18,481 nt of DNA from an uncultured bacterium (GTDB taxonomy: Bacteria > Spirochaetota > Spirochaetia > Sphaerochaetales > Sphaerochaetaceae). The stretch covers positions 1 through 18,481 of the forward strand of contig CAJMOS010000057.1 in assembly GCA_905215015.1 (NCBI GenBank), written 5' to 3'. The position numbers and the translations under genes were made by a program. The notes beneath the pieces are model-generated. The model ran no database searches, was not told the origin of the DNA, and saw only the letters and a program-made list of their open reading frames with translations. Below are positions 1-8,232 of this stretch, piece by piece. How positions within the stretch are numbered: position 1 is the first letter of the stretch; every line of letters starts with the position of its first letter.

Positions 1-491
1 GCGGACGCATCCACACCTCGGCTGCCAGCGTCGCCGTGCTTCCTGAGGCCGAGGAGACCGACATCCAGATCCGTGACGAGGATATCCGCATCGACGTCAT
101 GCGTGCAGGCGGGCATGGAGGCCAGTGCGTCAACACGACCGACAGTGCCGTCCGCATCACCCATATCCCCACCGGACTGGTCGTCATCCAACAGGATGAG
201 AAGAGCCAGCTGAAAAACAAGAACAAGGCGATGCGGGTGTTGCGTGCAAGGCTGTTCGACCTGGAAGAATCCAAAAAGAACGCCCAACGCGCCGCGGAGC
301 GCAAGAGCATGGTGGGCACGGGGGACCGTTCGGAACGTATCCGTACCTATAACTTCCCGCAGAACCGCCTGACCGACCATCGTATCGGCCTGACCCTCTA
401 CAAGCTCGACCAAATCATCGCTGGAGACCTCGACCAAGTGATCGTACCCCTGAAAATCGCAGCCGGCGAGAAGGCCCTTGAATCCCTATGA
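1..491 (+). CDS. prfA: Peptide chain release factor 1, C-terminal part (cut by window start)
   Basis: Reads UAA and UAG stop codons and triggers hydrolysis of peptidyl-tRNA on the ribosome. The frame is open from base 3 and shows about 162 residues of a protein usually near 355 long. It opens inside the conserved stretch before domain 3 (GRIHTSAASVAVLPEAEE). It then shows the catalytic loop GGHGGQCVNTTDSAVRITH with the GGQ tripeptide, followed by the KNKNKAMRVL and GDRSERIRTYNFPQNRLTDHR blocks typical of class I factors. I call RF1 rather than RF2 from NTTDSAVRITH (RF2 normally has NRTESAVRITH) and from the prmC neighbour; the PxT stop-codon motif lies outside the window. Its stop overlaps the prmC start (ATGA), so the two are translationally coupled. 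Confidence 0.95.
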   Translation, partial: GRIHTSAASVAVLPEAEETDIQIRDEDIRIDVMRAGGHGGQCVNTTDSAVRITHIPTGLVVIQQDEKSQLKNKNKAMRVLRARLFDLEESKKNAQRAAERKSMVGTGDRSERIRTYNFPQNRLTDHRIGLTLYKLDQIIAGDLDQVIVPLKIAAGEKALESL

Positions 492-1348
492 CGCTCACGG
501 CGCTCGAGCATGAGGCAAGCCGCCGCCTTGGGAAACTGGGCGTCACCGGCACTCCCGACCTCGAGGCAAGGCTCCTGATGCAAAAAGCGACCGGGCTGGG
601 AGATGTCGGACTGATCACCCACCGTTTCGACGAACTGGACAAGACGGTGCAGGACGCATTCGAAACGATGCTCCAACAGCGGCTTTCCGGCCGTCCGATG
701 GCCTATATTCTTGGCCATCGGGGCTTCTATGACTTGGATTTCACCGTGGACGAGCGGGTGCTTGTCCCCCAGCCGGATACCGAGGCTTTGGTGGAAGACG
801 TGCTGCGCACCACCAGGGCAGATGCGAACCTTGCGCTTCTCGACCTTTGCACCGGAAGCGGCTGCATCGGCATCACCTTGGCCCGGCATCTGGGATGCCA
901 TGTCACCCTTTCCGACCTGAGCGAAGACGCGCTCAAGGTTGCCGGAATCAATGCCAAGCGGTGGCTGGACGAAGGACAGTACACGTTGGTCCATAGCGAC
1001 CTCTTCGCACAAATACCCGGCACCTTCGACCTGATTGTCTCCAATCCCCCCTACCTGACCCAGGAATGGATTGGAGAGGCTCCCGAAGAAGTACGCAGGG
1101 AGCCGATGATGGCGCTGGATGGCATGGGACATGACGGGCTGGACGTCATCCGCAGGCTTGCAAGCCAGGTGATGGCCCATCTTGCCCCTGCGGGACGCGT
1201 CTGGATCGAATGCGATTACCGGCAGGCCGCGACGGTGCAAGCCCTTCTACTTGCAAACGGCTGTTTGAGTGTGTACATTGGAAAGGATCTTGCTGGCAAA
1301 GATCGTGTCGTTGTGGGGGCGACAGACCATGTACGAGCAACTGATTGA
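488..1348 (+). CDS. prmC: Release factor glutamine N5-methyltransferase
   Basis: SAM-dependent enzyme that methylates the glutamine of the release factor GGQ motif, making termination efficient. The 286 residues match the usual length. The N-terminal helical release-factor-binding domain covers about residues 1-75 (RLSGRPMAYILGHRGFYDLDFTV at its end). A Rossmann methyltransferase domain follows, with VLVPQPDTE, the SAM-binding DLCTGSGCIG at 119-128 and the catalytic NPPY at 186-189. The ATG overlaps the prfA stop by four bases, and the 3' end overlaps the rel start by about 20 bases. The prfA-prmC pair places the enzyme next to its own substrate, as in many bacteria. Confidence 0.96.
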   Translation: MTLTALEHEASRRLGKLGVTGTPDLEARLLMQKATGLGDVGLITHRFDELDKTVQDAFETMLQQRLSGRPMAYILGHRGFYDLDFTVDERVLVPQPDTEALVEDVLRTTRADANLALLDLCTGSGCIGITLARHLGCHVTLSDLSEDALKVAGINAKRWLDEGQYTLVHSDLFAQIPGTFDLIVSNPPYLTQEWIGEAPEEVRREPMMALDGMGHDGLDVIRRLASQVMAHLAPAGRVWIECDYRQAATVQALLLANGCLSVYIGKDLAGKDRVVVGATDHVRATD

Positions 1349-3371
1349 CCGTTTCATACACAAAACGTTCATGTATTCTCCTGACGACCAGAAAAAAATC
1401 CTGGCCGCCGCCATCTTTGCCAACGAGAAGCATGAGAACCAGAAACGGCGTAGCGGCGAACCCTACATCATCCATCCTCTGGCGGTCGGGGAAACGCTGA
1501 TCAAGCTGAAAATGGACGCCGACACCATCTGTGCGGGACTTCTCCACGACACCATCGAGGATACCGCGACCACCTTCAGCGAACTCGAGCGACTCTTTGG
1601 AAAACCGGTCGCCGAGATGGTCGAGGGGGTGACGAAGGTCAGCGCCCTCAAGACGATGAACAAGAGCGAGCAGGAAGCCGAGACGATCCGGAAGATGTTC
1701 TTCGCCATGAGCCGGGACGTGCGGGTCATCATCATCAAGCTTGCCGACAAACTCCACAACATGCGCACGCTCCAGCACCTGAATCCGGAGCGGGCAAAGG
1801 AAATCGCCCAGGAATGTCTGGACGTCTATGCCCCCCTTGCCGACCGCCTTGGCATTTCCTGGCTGAAGGACGAGCTCGAGGACCTTTCCATGAAGTTCCT
1901 CAAGCCGGAGATGTTCGACTACATCAACAGTTACCTGCGTGGCAAGAAGAGCGAGCAGACCGCGTTCCTGGCCAAAATCGAGAAGCATATCTACCGCGCC
2001 TGCAGCGAGGCCCAGATTTCCGACATCATTGTCACCAGCCGGGTCAAACATGCCTATTCCATCTACCTGAAGATGACCAAACGGGGCAAGGAACTGAGCG
2101 AGATCTACGATATTCTCGGCGTCCGCATCCTCTGCGGTTCGATTCCCGAATGCTACACCATCCTTGGTGTCGTCCATTCCCTCTGGGCACCGGTGGAAGG
2201 CCGGTTCAAGGATTATATCGCCATGCCGAAGGCCAACAACTACCAGAGCCTCCACACCACCGTCATGGCATTTGGCGGACAGCTTCTGGAAATCCAGATC
2301 CGGACCAAGGAAATGAACTACATCGCCGAGTACGGTGTCGCCGCCCATTGGGCCTACAAGGCAGATAGCGGCAGTGGCGCCGGTGTCGACCACCACATGG
2401 ACGACGCCCAGTTCAACCGCGTGCTCACCAAACTGAAGAGCTGGTCAAAGGAAATCGAACACAGCGAAACCTTCATGACCGACATCAAGGACGAGATCCT
2501 GAAGGACTCGATCTATGTCTTTACCCCACAAGGCCATATCGTCGAGCTTTCCGGCGGAGCGACCGCTTTGGATTTCGCCTACCAGATCCACACCGAGGTC
2601 GGCAACCATACCATCGGCGCCAAAGCAGACGGGCAGATCATCCCGCTCGACCAGCCCCTGAAGAACACCCAGGTCATCGAAATCCTGACCAGCCCGAGCG
2701 CCCGCCCGCACGTGCAGTGGCTGCGCTACGCCAAGACCACCAGCGCCAGACGCAAGATCAGGGCGTGGCTGAACAAGTACGACGAGAACGTCCTGATCGA
2801 CAACTCGATCATCGCCAAGCGCAAGGCAGAGGACGAGCAACCGCAGCAACAGCAACCCGTACAGCACCAGCTTTCCTCCGTACCCGACGCAGACGGCATC
2901 GTCCGCCATGTCGCCAATACCGAGGGACACGTGCTGAAGGTCGGCCAGGAAAAGAACATGATGATCCATATCGCCCAGTGCTGCCATCCGGTTCCGGGCG
3001 ATCCGATTGTCGGCTATATCAGCCGTGGCCGCGGCATCATCGTCCACCGCCAGGACTGCCCCAACCTGCGCAACATGAGCGAGATTGCCGACCGGAAGAT
3101 CGAGGTCGAGTGGGAGATGGGCAATCCGAAGCTGCGCCGCACCTTCAACGTGATCAGCAAGCGCACCGAAGATCTTTTCAGCGAAATCGAAGGAGCCGTC
3201 CGCAAGTATGGCGGCCACCTGACCAGCGGCAACCTGCACGACGACGATATGGGCCGGCTGAACGGCACCTTCACCATCGAAGTGACCAGCGAGGACGCAA
3301 TCGGGAAAATCCTCAAGGCGTTGAAGACCATTCCGTCAATCAATGCCATTTCCTCCACCGGCAGACAGTGA
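1329..3371 (+). CDS. rel: Bifunctional (p)ppGpp synthetase/hydrolase (Rel/SpoT family)
   Basis: Makes and degrades the alarmone (p)ppGpp. The call is 680 residues from the ATG at 1329 (MYEQLIDRF), chosen because homologues begin this way; a GTG at 1269 would add 20 unlikely residues. The HD hydrolase domain looks active: PYIIHPLAV (His near 49), LLHDTIEDT (His73-Asp74) and KLADKLHNMRT. The synthetase domain has YDILGVRIL, RFKDYIAMPKANNYQSLHTT and EIQIRTKEMNYIAEYGVAAH. The RFKD motif at 292-295 is the RXKD signature of bifunctional Rel enzymes rather than the EXDD of RelA. A TGS domain (DSIYVFTPQGHIVELSGGATALDFAY), a CHC-type zinc-finger-like region (QCCHPVPGDPIVGYISRGRG) and a C-terminal ACT domain follow. 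It overlaps prmC by 20 bases, so it is probably co-transcribed with prfA-prmC. Confidence 0.95.
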   Translation: MYEQLIDRFIHKTFMYSPDDQKKILAAAIFANEKHENQKRRSGEPYIIHPLAVGETLIKLKMDADTICAGLLHDTIEDTATTFSELERLFGKPVAEMVEGVTKVSALKTMNKSEQEAETIRKMFFAMSRDVRVIIIKLADKLHNMRTLQHLNPERAKEIAQECLDVYAPLADRLGISWLKDELEDLSMKFLKPEMFDYINSYLRGKKSEQTAFLAKIEKHIYRACSEAQISDIIVTSRVKHAYSIYLKMTKRGKELSEIYDILGVRILCGSIPECYTILGVVHSLWAPVEGRFKDYIAMPKANNYQSLHTTVMAFGGQLLEIQIRTKEMNYIAEYGVAAHWAYKADSGSGAGVDHHMDDAQFNRVLTKLKSWSKEIEHSETFMTDIKDEILKDSIYVFTPQGHIVELSGGATALDFAYQIHTEVGNHTIGAKADGQIIPLDQPLKNTQVIEILTSPSARPHVQWLRYAKTTSARRKIRAWLNKYDENVLIDNSIIAKRKAEDEQPQQQQPVQHQLSSVPDADGIVRHVANTEGHVLKVGQEKNMMIHIAQCCHPVPGDPIVGYISRGRGIIVHRQDCPNLRNMSEIADRKIEVEWEMGNPKLRRTFNVISKRTEDLFSEIEGAVRKYGGHLTSGNLHDDDMGRLNGTFTIEVTSEDAIGKILKALKTIPSINAISSTGRQ

Positions 3372-3379
3372 GAAACCCC

Positions 3380-3426
3380 TTGCAAAATGAACAATGTTCA
3401 TTATACTGATAGTGAACACTGTTCAT
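3380..3426 (+). promoter_or_regulatory. Promoter of the TetR-type gene with two palindromic operators
   Basis: A -35-like TTGCAA (3380-3385) and a -10-like TATACT (3402-3407) are 16 bp apart. The spacer is filled by a perfect 17-bp palindrome, AATGAACAATGTTCATT (3386-3402). A second near-perfect copy, GTGAACACTGTTCAT (3412-3426), sits over the expected transcription start. The centres are 25 bp apart, about two and a half helical turns. Both sites would block RNA polymerase if bound, which is the classic layout of TetR self-repression. Seen directly: the repeats and their positions. Inferred: that the protein encoded just downstream binds them. Confidence 0.72.
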
Positions 3427-3439
3427 AGAGGGGGCAAAC

Positions 3440-3988
3440 ATGGCCAAAATCACCAAGGACCTGATCGTCAAAGGCGCCCAGCGGATGATCGAGCAGGAAG
3501 GATACGACAATTTCTCGCTCAGGGAACTGGCCTACCGGCTCGGAGTGCAGCCGTCGGCGCTCTACAACCATCTGAGGAATGTGCGGGATCTGGAAGATGC
3601 AATCAGCCTGATTGCGCTCGAGGAACTGGACAAGACGATTCAGGAGACCATCCGGAACCTCCATGGCAAGGAGGCGCTGCTGATGACGGCCAAGGCGATC
3701 CGCTCCTTCGCCCAGGCGAGACCAGAGCTCTTCCGCACCATCGAACGAGGAGGAAAACTGGAGAAGAGCGCGGCCCTCTTCGTCCATACCAAAGACCAGC
3801 TGGACCAGTTCAGCCTGACCGCCGAGGATGAGGACCGCTTCACCAATGCCTTCCATGCCGCCATTTTCGGGTTTCTGATGATGGAGAGACGGCACATGCT
3901 GCTGCGCAGTGAAGAGGCAGAGGAGTCTTTCACCACGATGATCGCCCTCCTGCTCTCCAACCTGCATCCCACGCGCAGGGTGAACTGA
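3440..3988 (+). CDS. TetR/AcrR-family transcriptional regulator
   Basis: A 182-residue one-component repressor of the usual family length. The N-terminal DNA-binding domain (about residues 5-52) has the helix-turn-helix FSLRELAYRLGVQPSALYNH at 26-45, a very typical TetR signature. The C-terminal half is helical and probably binds ligand; its end (FHAAIFGFLMMERR) resembles the WHG/TetR_C group, but the ligand cannot be read. A ribosome binding site GAGGGGG (3428-3434) precedes the ATG. It has its own promoter with twin operators, so autorepression is likely. No efflux pump or enzyme gene lies beside it in the same direction, so its other targets are unknown. Confidence 0.88.
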   Translation: MAKITKDLIVKGAQRMIEQEGYDNFSLRELAYRLGVQPSALYNHLRNVRDLEDAISLIALEELDKTIQETIRNLHGKEALLMTAKAIRSFAQARPELFRTIERGGKLEKSAALFVHTKDQLDQFSLTAEDEDRFTNAFHAAIFGFLMMERRHMLLRSEEAEESFTTMIALLLSNLHPTRRVN

Positions 3989-4063
3989 GACATTTCGGGA
4001 ACCTTCCGCTCAAAAGACAAAGAAGCAGTTCCTGGATTCGCGGGGGGCAAAACCCAAACGAAA

Positions 4064-4089
4064 CGGGCCCGCCCACAAGGACGAGCCCG
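4064..4089 (-). terminator. Intrinsic terminator of the secreted InlB-repeat protein gene
   Basis: On the minus strand an 11-bp GC-rich stem (arms 4089-4079 and 4074-4064, one T-G wobble) closes a TTGT loop. It is followed by the T-rich TTTCGTTTGGGTTTT. It begins 21 bases after the stop codon of the gene at 4111-5241. In the + direction no T-tract follows, so I assign it to the minus strand, although it could also slow transcripts from the TetR gene. Confidence 0.8.
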
Positions 4090-4110
4090 CACTACCATGG
4101 CCTGTTTCGG

Positions 4111-5241
4111 TTACTTGATGGTGATGGAGACGGGAATCGACCAGGTATCGCCATCCTCATCGGTCAGGGTGATGGTACCCTTCTTCACGTCACCGCTCGA
4201 ACCGGAAGCGACCACCACGAAGGTGCCGTTTCTTGTGGCGCCAGGAGCGATGTAGCGGCTGGAAAGATTCCCGGTAAGGTTGGTCACTCCATCCATATCC
4301 AGCGACACCTGGATGCCGGAAAGCGCCTCGTTGCCCTGGTTCCTGATGGTGAAGACAAGCGGTACCTGCTGCCCGCTGGGAATGGTCATATCCTTGTAGT
4401 ACCGGGTCTTCACATCACTGAACGCCACGCTTTTCCAGAAAGCGGTATAGGTGGCCGAGGAATCCTCGCTCACGGTGACCGTGTCACCCTCAAGTTTGTT
4501 GCCCGCCTGGTCATACCAGCCATCGAACAGGTAGGAGGCATCCGGGGCTTTGGTCTCGGGCACCTTTGCGGTACTGTCCGTGACGAACTGGTCGATACCG
4601 GTAATCGAATCCGAGAACTTCACGCCCTTCTGGAAGATGGCGTACAGGGTCTGGTCCGAATAGGGCATCTCAATCGAGGTACCAGCCTCGTAGGTGACGG
4701 CGTCAGGGGTGATGCCCCATCCGACAAAGACACCTCTGTCGCTGGCGTAGTCGATCATGGGAAGCTTGACCTGCTCGCCCGGACGGACCGTGATGGTCTG
4801 CTTGAACGAGTAGCGGCTCCGCTCTCCCTTGTTTTCCAAGGTCATGGTGAGCGTCGGGCGATAGTACGGGTCATTCTCGTACAGCCACTGGCCCCACTGG
4901 CTCTTCTCGTCGTCACTGGCAGCGCTCATCATTCTTTCAACCAGCAGCTCGCTCTCGTCCCGGGAGATGGAGGGCGCTTCCAGCTCGTTCAGCTGGTCGA
5001 GCGTCTGGTAATAGGCACGGCCGTTGTTCTGGGCATAGGCCTTGTCCAGTTTCTTGCGAAGAGCGCTCGAGGAAGACTCGAACGAATCCATATCTTTTTC
5101 ATAGGCTTTGCGGATGTCGGAGAAGCTGGCCTTCTCCAGGTCAAGACTGCTGAAACTGCCACTTGCGGCAAACACACTCGAAGCCGCAAGGACCATCGCC
5201 AGTCCTGCCGCGAATACTTTCGATCTCAAGGAAACTCTCAT
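4111..5241 (-). CDS. Secreted protein with two InlB-type B-repeats
   Basis: 376 residues, exported. The start at 5241 is chosen because it has a ribosome binding site (AAGAGGTG) and opens a clear signal peptide, residues 1-25, MRVSLRSKVF then a hydrophobic stretch ending SVFA before ASG. The open frame upstream is not protein-like. A Ser-, Lys- and Glu-rich helical region (about 30-130) follows, with coiled-coil character (DMDSFESSSSALRKKLDKAY). Next come two InlB B-repeat/Listeria-Bacteroides-type units recognisable by VFVGWGI...TLYAIF and YLFDGWYDQAGNKL...TYTAFW. The C-terminus resembles a CARDB/Ig-like module (LVFTIRNQGNEALSGIQVSLDM). No membrane anchor or sorting signal is visible, so it is probably periplasmic or released. 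It appears monocistronic, with its own promoter and terminator. The family suggests protein or surface binding; the partner is unknown. Confidence 0.8.
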   Translation of the reverse strand: MRVSLRSKVFAAGLAMVLAASSVFAASGSFSSLDLEKASFSDIRKAYEKDMDSFESSSSALRKKLDKAYAQNNGRAYYQTLDQLNELEAPSISRDESELLVERMMSAASDDEKSQWGQWLYENDPYYRPTLTMTLENKGERSRYSFKQTITVRPGEQVKLPMIDYASDRGVFVGWGITPDAVTYEAGTSIEMPYSDQTLYAIFQKGVKFSDSITGIDQFVTDSTAKVPETKAPDASYLFDGWYDQAGNKLEGDTVTVSEDSSATYTAFWKSVAFSDVKTRYYKDMTIPSGQQVPLVFTIRNQGNEALSGIQVSLDMDGVTNLTGNLSSRYIAPGATRNGTFVVVASGSSGDVKKGTITLTDEDGDTWSIPVSITIK

Positions 5242-5307
5242 ATGCTTGCACCTCTTGGCTACGAATATATTCCATTCCAGGCAAAAAAGCGCACCGGGGC
5301 TCGTTTC

Positions 5308-5336
5308 TTTATAATTCTCCACAAAGGTGCATCCAA
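5308..5336 (-). promoter_or_regulatory. Sigma-70-like promoter of the InlB-repeat protein gene
   Basis: On the minus strand TTGGAT (5336-5331) and TATAAA (5313-5308) are separated by exactly 17 bp. Transcription would start near 5301, about 60 nt upstream of the ATG at 5241, leaving room for the visible ribosome binding site. Confidence 0.6.
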
Positions 5337-5430
5337 TCCGTGAAGTTCTGAGAAGTAGAGGAAGGTCCGTGCCCCGCAATATGTCGGAAATCCTCTCATT
5401 GTGACGAAACGGCGTCTCGAAGCATAAGGC

Positions 5431-5469
5431 GGGGACCCCTTCCTCCCACACGGGAAGGTCGGGGTCCCC
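5431..5469 (-). terminator. Strong hairpin ending the leu-ilvD operon
   Basis: GGGGACCCC (5431-5439) and GGGGTCCCC (5461-5469) form a perfect 9-bp stem, with possible extra pairing inside the loop (TTCC 5440-5443 with GGAA 5453-5456). It lies 11 bases beyond the ilvD stop. No clean T-run follows on either strand, so it may be a Rho-assisted terminator or an mRNA 3'-end protector rather than a textbook intrinsic terminator. Confidence 0.6.
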
Positions 5470-5479
5470 GGCTTATCGA

Positions 5480-7168
5480 TCAGCCAACGCTCTTGAAGAC
5501 CGCGCCGGTCGAGGCGCTGGTGACCATCTTGGCGTAGCGGGCCAGATAGCCGGTCTTGATGGGGCATTCCTTCTTGACCCAATGCTTCTTACGCTCGGCA
5601 AGGGTCTTCTCGTCAACCAGCAACTCCAGCTTGAAAGCGTTGATGTCGATCAGAATCTGGTCTCCTTCCTCCACCAAGCCGATCAAGCCGCCTTCGGCAG
5701 CCTCCGGGCTGACATGGCCGATCGAGGCACCCCGGGTCGCTCCGCTGAACCGCCCATCCGTGATCAAGGCGACGGACTTGTCCAGGCCCATGCCGGCAAT
5801 CACGCTGGTCGGCTCCAGCATTTCCCGCATGCCAGGACCGCCTTTGGGCCCCTCGTAGCGGATGACCACCACGTCACCCGGTTTGATCTTGCCGGCGAGA
5901 ATCGCCTTGTCGGCTTCCTCCTCGCTGTCAAAGACACGGGCCGGACCCTGATGGCGAAGCATCTCGGGAGCGACGGCACTGCGTTTGACGACGGCACCAT
6001 CGATGGCCAGGTTGCCCTTCAGGATGGCGATTCCGCCATTCTTCGAGTAGGGATTGTCCAGCGGACGAATTACCTCGTGGTCAAAGACCTGCGCCTCGTC
6101 AATCTGCTGTTGGATTGTCTTGCCACTGACCGTGGGAAGATCGGTCTTCAACAGCTTGGCCTCTGCAAGCTCCTTCATGACCGCCATGATGCCGCCAGAG
6201 AACATCAGGTCCTCCATGTGGTCCTTGCCCGCAGGGGCGAGATGGCAGATGTTCGGGGTCTTGGAAGAAAGCTCGTTGATCTGCATCAGGTCGATGGAAA
6301 GGCCGGCCTCGTGGGCGATGGCGGGCACATGCAGGACGGTATTGGTCGAGCAACCCAAAGCCATATCGACGGTCAATGCGTTGGTGAAGGCATCCTGGGT
6401 CAGGATGTCGCGTGGACGGATGTTCCGGTCCAGCAGTTCCATCACGCGATAGCCGGCTTCCTTGGCCAGACGCTCACGGGCCGAGTAGACGGCAGGGATG
6501 GTCCCGTTGCCGGGAAGGGCGATGCCCATCGCCTCGCACAGGCAGTTCATGCTGTTTGCGGTGTACATGCCGGAACAGGAACCACAGGTGGGACAGCAGT
6601 GGTCCTCCCACAGGCGGACGCCCTTCTCGTCCAGCGTGCCGGCCGCATAACGGCCCACCGCCTCGAACATCGTCGACAGGCTCATGCCTTTCTTGTCGCC
6701 ACCGGGCACATGGCCGGCCAGCATCGGACCACCACTGACAAAGATGCAGGGCAGGTTCAGCCGCAGGGCCGCCATCAGCATGCCGGGGACGATCTTGTCG
6801 CAGTTGGGAACGAAGACCAGTGCGTCAAAGGGGTGGGCTGTCGCCTCGATCTCGATCGAGTCGGCAATCAGCTCACGGCTAGCCAGGGAGTATTTCATGC
6901 CGGTATGGCCCATGGCGATTCCGTCGCAGACACCGATGCAGGGGAATGCGACCGGGTTGCCGCCAGCCTCTCTGACACCTGCCTTGACCGCGTCGACGAT
7001 GCGCTTGATGCCGATATGTCCGGGAATAATCTCATTGGTGGAGTCGACGATGCCGATCATCGGCATGTCCAGTTCGCGCTCGGTCCAGCCAAGCGCCTTC
7101 ATCAGCGACCGGTGCGGGGCTCTCTCGACCCCTTGGGTCACCACTTCGGAACGTAGTTTCTTTTCCAT
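5480..7168 (-). CDS. ilvD: Dihydroxy-acid dehydratase
   Basis: Fe-S enzyme that dehydrates 2,3-dihydroxy-isovalerate and 2,3-dihydroxy-3-methylvalerate to the 2-keto acids leading to valine, leucine and isoleucine. From the ATG at 7168 it has 562 residues. An ATG at 7177 (MSNMEKK, 565 residues) overlaps the leuB stop, but its AGGAGG is only one base away, whereas the 7168 start has a 10-base spacing. Family motifs are complete: GHTGMKYSLASRELIADSIE, the cluster ligands in PNCDK and PTCGSCSGMYTANS, GCSTNTVLH, GPKGGPGMREM and DGRFSGATRG near the C-terminus. It is the last gene of the operon. Its product step feeds the leucine branch directly, which explains why it is joined to the leu genes. 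Confidence 0.96.
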   Translation of the reverse strand: MEKKLRSEVVTQGVERAPHRSLMKALGWTERELDMPMIGIVDSTNEIIPGHIGIKRIVDAVKAGVREAGGNPVAFPCIGVCDGIAMGHTGMKYSLASRELIADSIEIEATAHPFDALVFVPNCDKIVPGMLMAALRLNLPCIFVSGGPMLAGHVPGGDKKGMSLSTMFEAVGRYAAGTLDEKGVRLWEDHCCPTCGSCSGMYTANSMNCLCEAMGIALPGNGTIPAVYSARERLAKEAGYRVMELLDRNIRPRDILTQDAFTNALTVDMALGCSTNTVLHVPAIAHEAGLSIDLMQINELSSKTPNICHLAPAGKDHMEDLMFSGGIMAVMKELAEAKLLKTDLPTVSGKTIQQQIDEAQVFDHEVIRPLDNPYSKNGGIAILKGNLAIDGAVVKRSAVAPEMLRHQGPARVFDSEEEADKAILAGKIKPGDVVVIRYEGPKGGPGMREMLEPTSVIAGMGLDKSVALITDGRFSGATRGASIGHVSPEAAEGGLIGLVEEGDQILIDINAFKLELLVDEKTLAERKKHWVKKECPIKTGYLARYAKMVTSASTGAVFKSVG

Positions 7169-7173
7169 ATTGC

Positions 7174-8232
7174 TCATACCTCCTGGGCGACCAGATCACC
7201 CATTTCCTTGGTTCCAACTTGTTTCATACCCTCTTCCATGATATCGGGAGTACGGTAGCCTTTCTCCAGCACTGTGGCAACCGCATGCTCGATGGCGTCT
7301 GCCTCCCGGGCCATGCCGAACGAGTAGCGCAGCATCATCGCTCCACTGAGGATGGTGGCCAGCGGGTTGGCGATGTCCTTGCCCGCGATATCAGGAGCGG
7401 AGCCATGGATCGGCTCATACATGCCCAGGCTCCCCGAGCCAAGGCTGGCCGAGGGAAGCATGCCGATCGAGCCGGTAATCTGGCTCGCCTCGTCGCTGAG
7501 GATGTCTCCGAACATGTTGCAGGTGACGATCACATCGAACTGCGCAGGGTTGCGCACCAACTGCATGCTTGCGTTGTCCACGTACAGGTGGCTCACCTGC
7601 ACCTCGGGAAACTCCTTGCGCATCTCCTCGACAATCCCTCTCCACTTCCGGCTGGTGGCAAGGACGTTCGCCTTGTCGACGCTGCACAGTCGCTTGCCTC
7701 GGGCCATGGCGATCTCGAACCCCTTGCGGACGATCCGCTCGATCTCGCCATCGTGGTATTCCATCGTATCGAAGGCGTAATCGCCCTCGCTGCCGCGCTT
7801 GCCGAAGTAGATGCCTCCGGTCAGCTCGCGGACGATCATGATGTCAAGGCCGTCGGCGATGATCGAATCCTTCAGGGGGGAGGCGGCTTTCAGCTCCGGG
7901 TAGATATGCGCCGGGCGCAGGTTGCAGAAAAGGCCCAGGCCCTTGCGCAGCGCCAACAGCCCCTTTTCCGGGCGACGGGATGGCTCGATGCCGTCCCACT
8001 TCGGACCGCCGACGGCGCCAAGCAGGACGCTGTCGCTCGTCTTGCAGGCAGCAAGCGTCTCGTCGGTAAGGGGAACGCCATATGCGTCAATCGAGCATCC
8101 CCCGAAGAGATGCTTTTCGAACGTGAAGCGATGGCCGAACTTCTCAGCCGTCCGTGCCATCACCTTGATCGCCTCGTCGCAGATATCGGGACCGATTCCA
8201 TCACCGGCCACCACCGCGATATGCTTGTTCAT
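7174..8232 (-). CDS. leuB: 3-isopropylmalate dehydrogenase
   Basis: Oxidatively decarboxylates 3-isopropylmalate to the precursor of 2-ketoisocaproate, using NAD. From the ATG at 8232 (MNKHIAVVAGDGIGPD) it has 352 residues, the normal length. An open frame runs further upstream but only inside leuD. Motifs: GDGIGPD at 10-16, LTGGIYFGKRG, ATSRKWRGIVEEM, and the metal/substrate region VDNASMQLVRNPAQFDVIVTCNMFGDILSDEAS, then GSAPDIAGK. An AGGAGG seven bases upstream supports the start. The ATG overlaps the leuD stop by four bases (ATGA), so the genes are translationally coupled. Confidence 0.96.
   Translation of the reverse strand: MNKHIAVVAGDGIGPDICDEAIKVMARTAEKFGHRFTFEKHLFGGCSIDAYGVPLTDETLAACKTSDSVLLGAVGGPKWDGIEPSRRPEKGLLALRKGLGLFCNLRPAHIYPELKAASPLKDSIIADGLDIMIVRELTGGIYFGKRGSEGDYAFDTMEYHDGEIERIVRKGFEIAMARGKRLCSVDKANVLATSRKWRGIVEEMRKEFPEVQVSHLYVDNASMQLVRNPAQFDVIVTCNMFGDILSDEASQITGSIGMLPSASLGSGSLGMYEPIHGSAPDIAGKDIANPLATILSGAMMLRYSFGMAREADAIEHAVATVLEKGYRTPDIMEEGMKQVGTKEMGDLVAQEV

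Noticed and set aside
100..150. Variant GGQ context (GHGGQCVN instead of GAGGQHVN) in release factor 1
   Set aside because: The GGQ itself is intact and substitutions at the flanking positions occur in normal bacterial release factors.
1146..2396. Long minus-strand open frame antisense to prmC and rel
   Set aside because: It lies wholly opposite strongly conserved genes, has low-complexity Asp/Val/Leu-rich sequence and no recognisable domain; typical of GC-rich shadow frames.
5582..7156. Long plus-strand open frame antisense to ilvD (over 500 codons)
   Set aside because: It is opposite a clearly real ilvD, with Gly/His/Asp-rich composition and no domain; a shadow frame.
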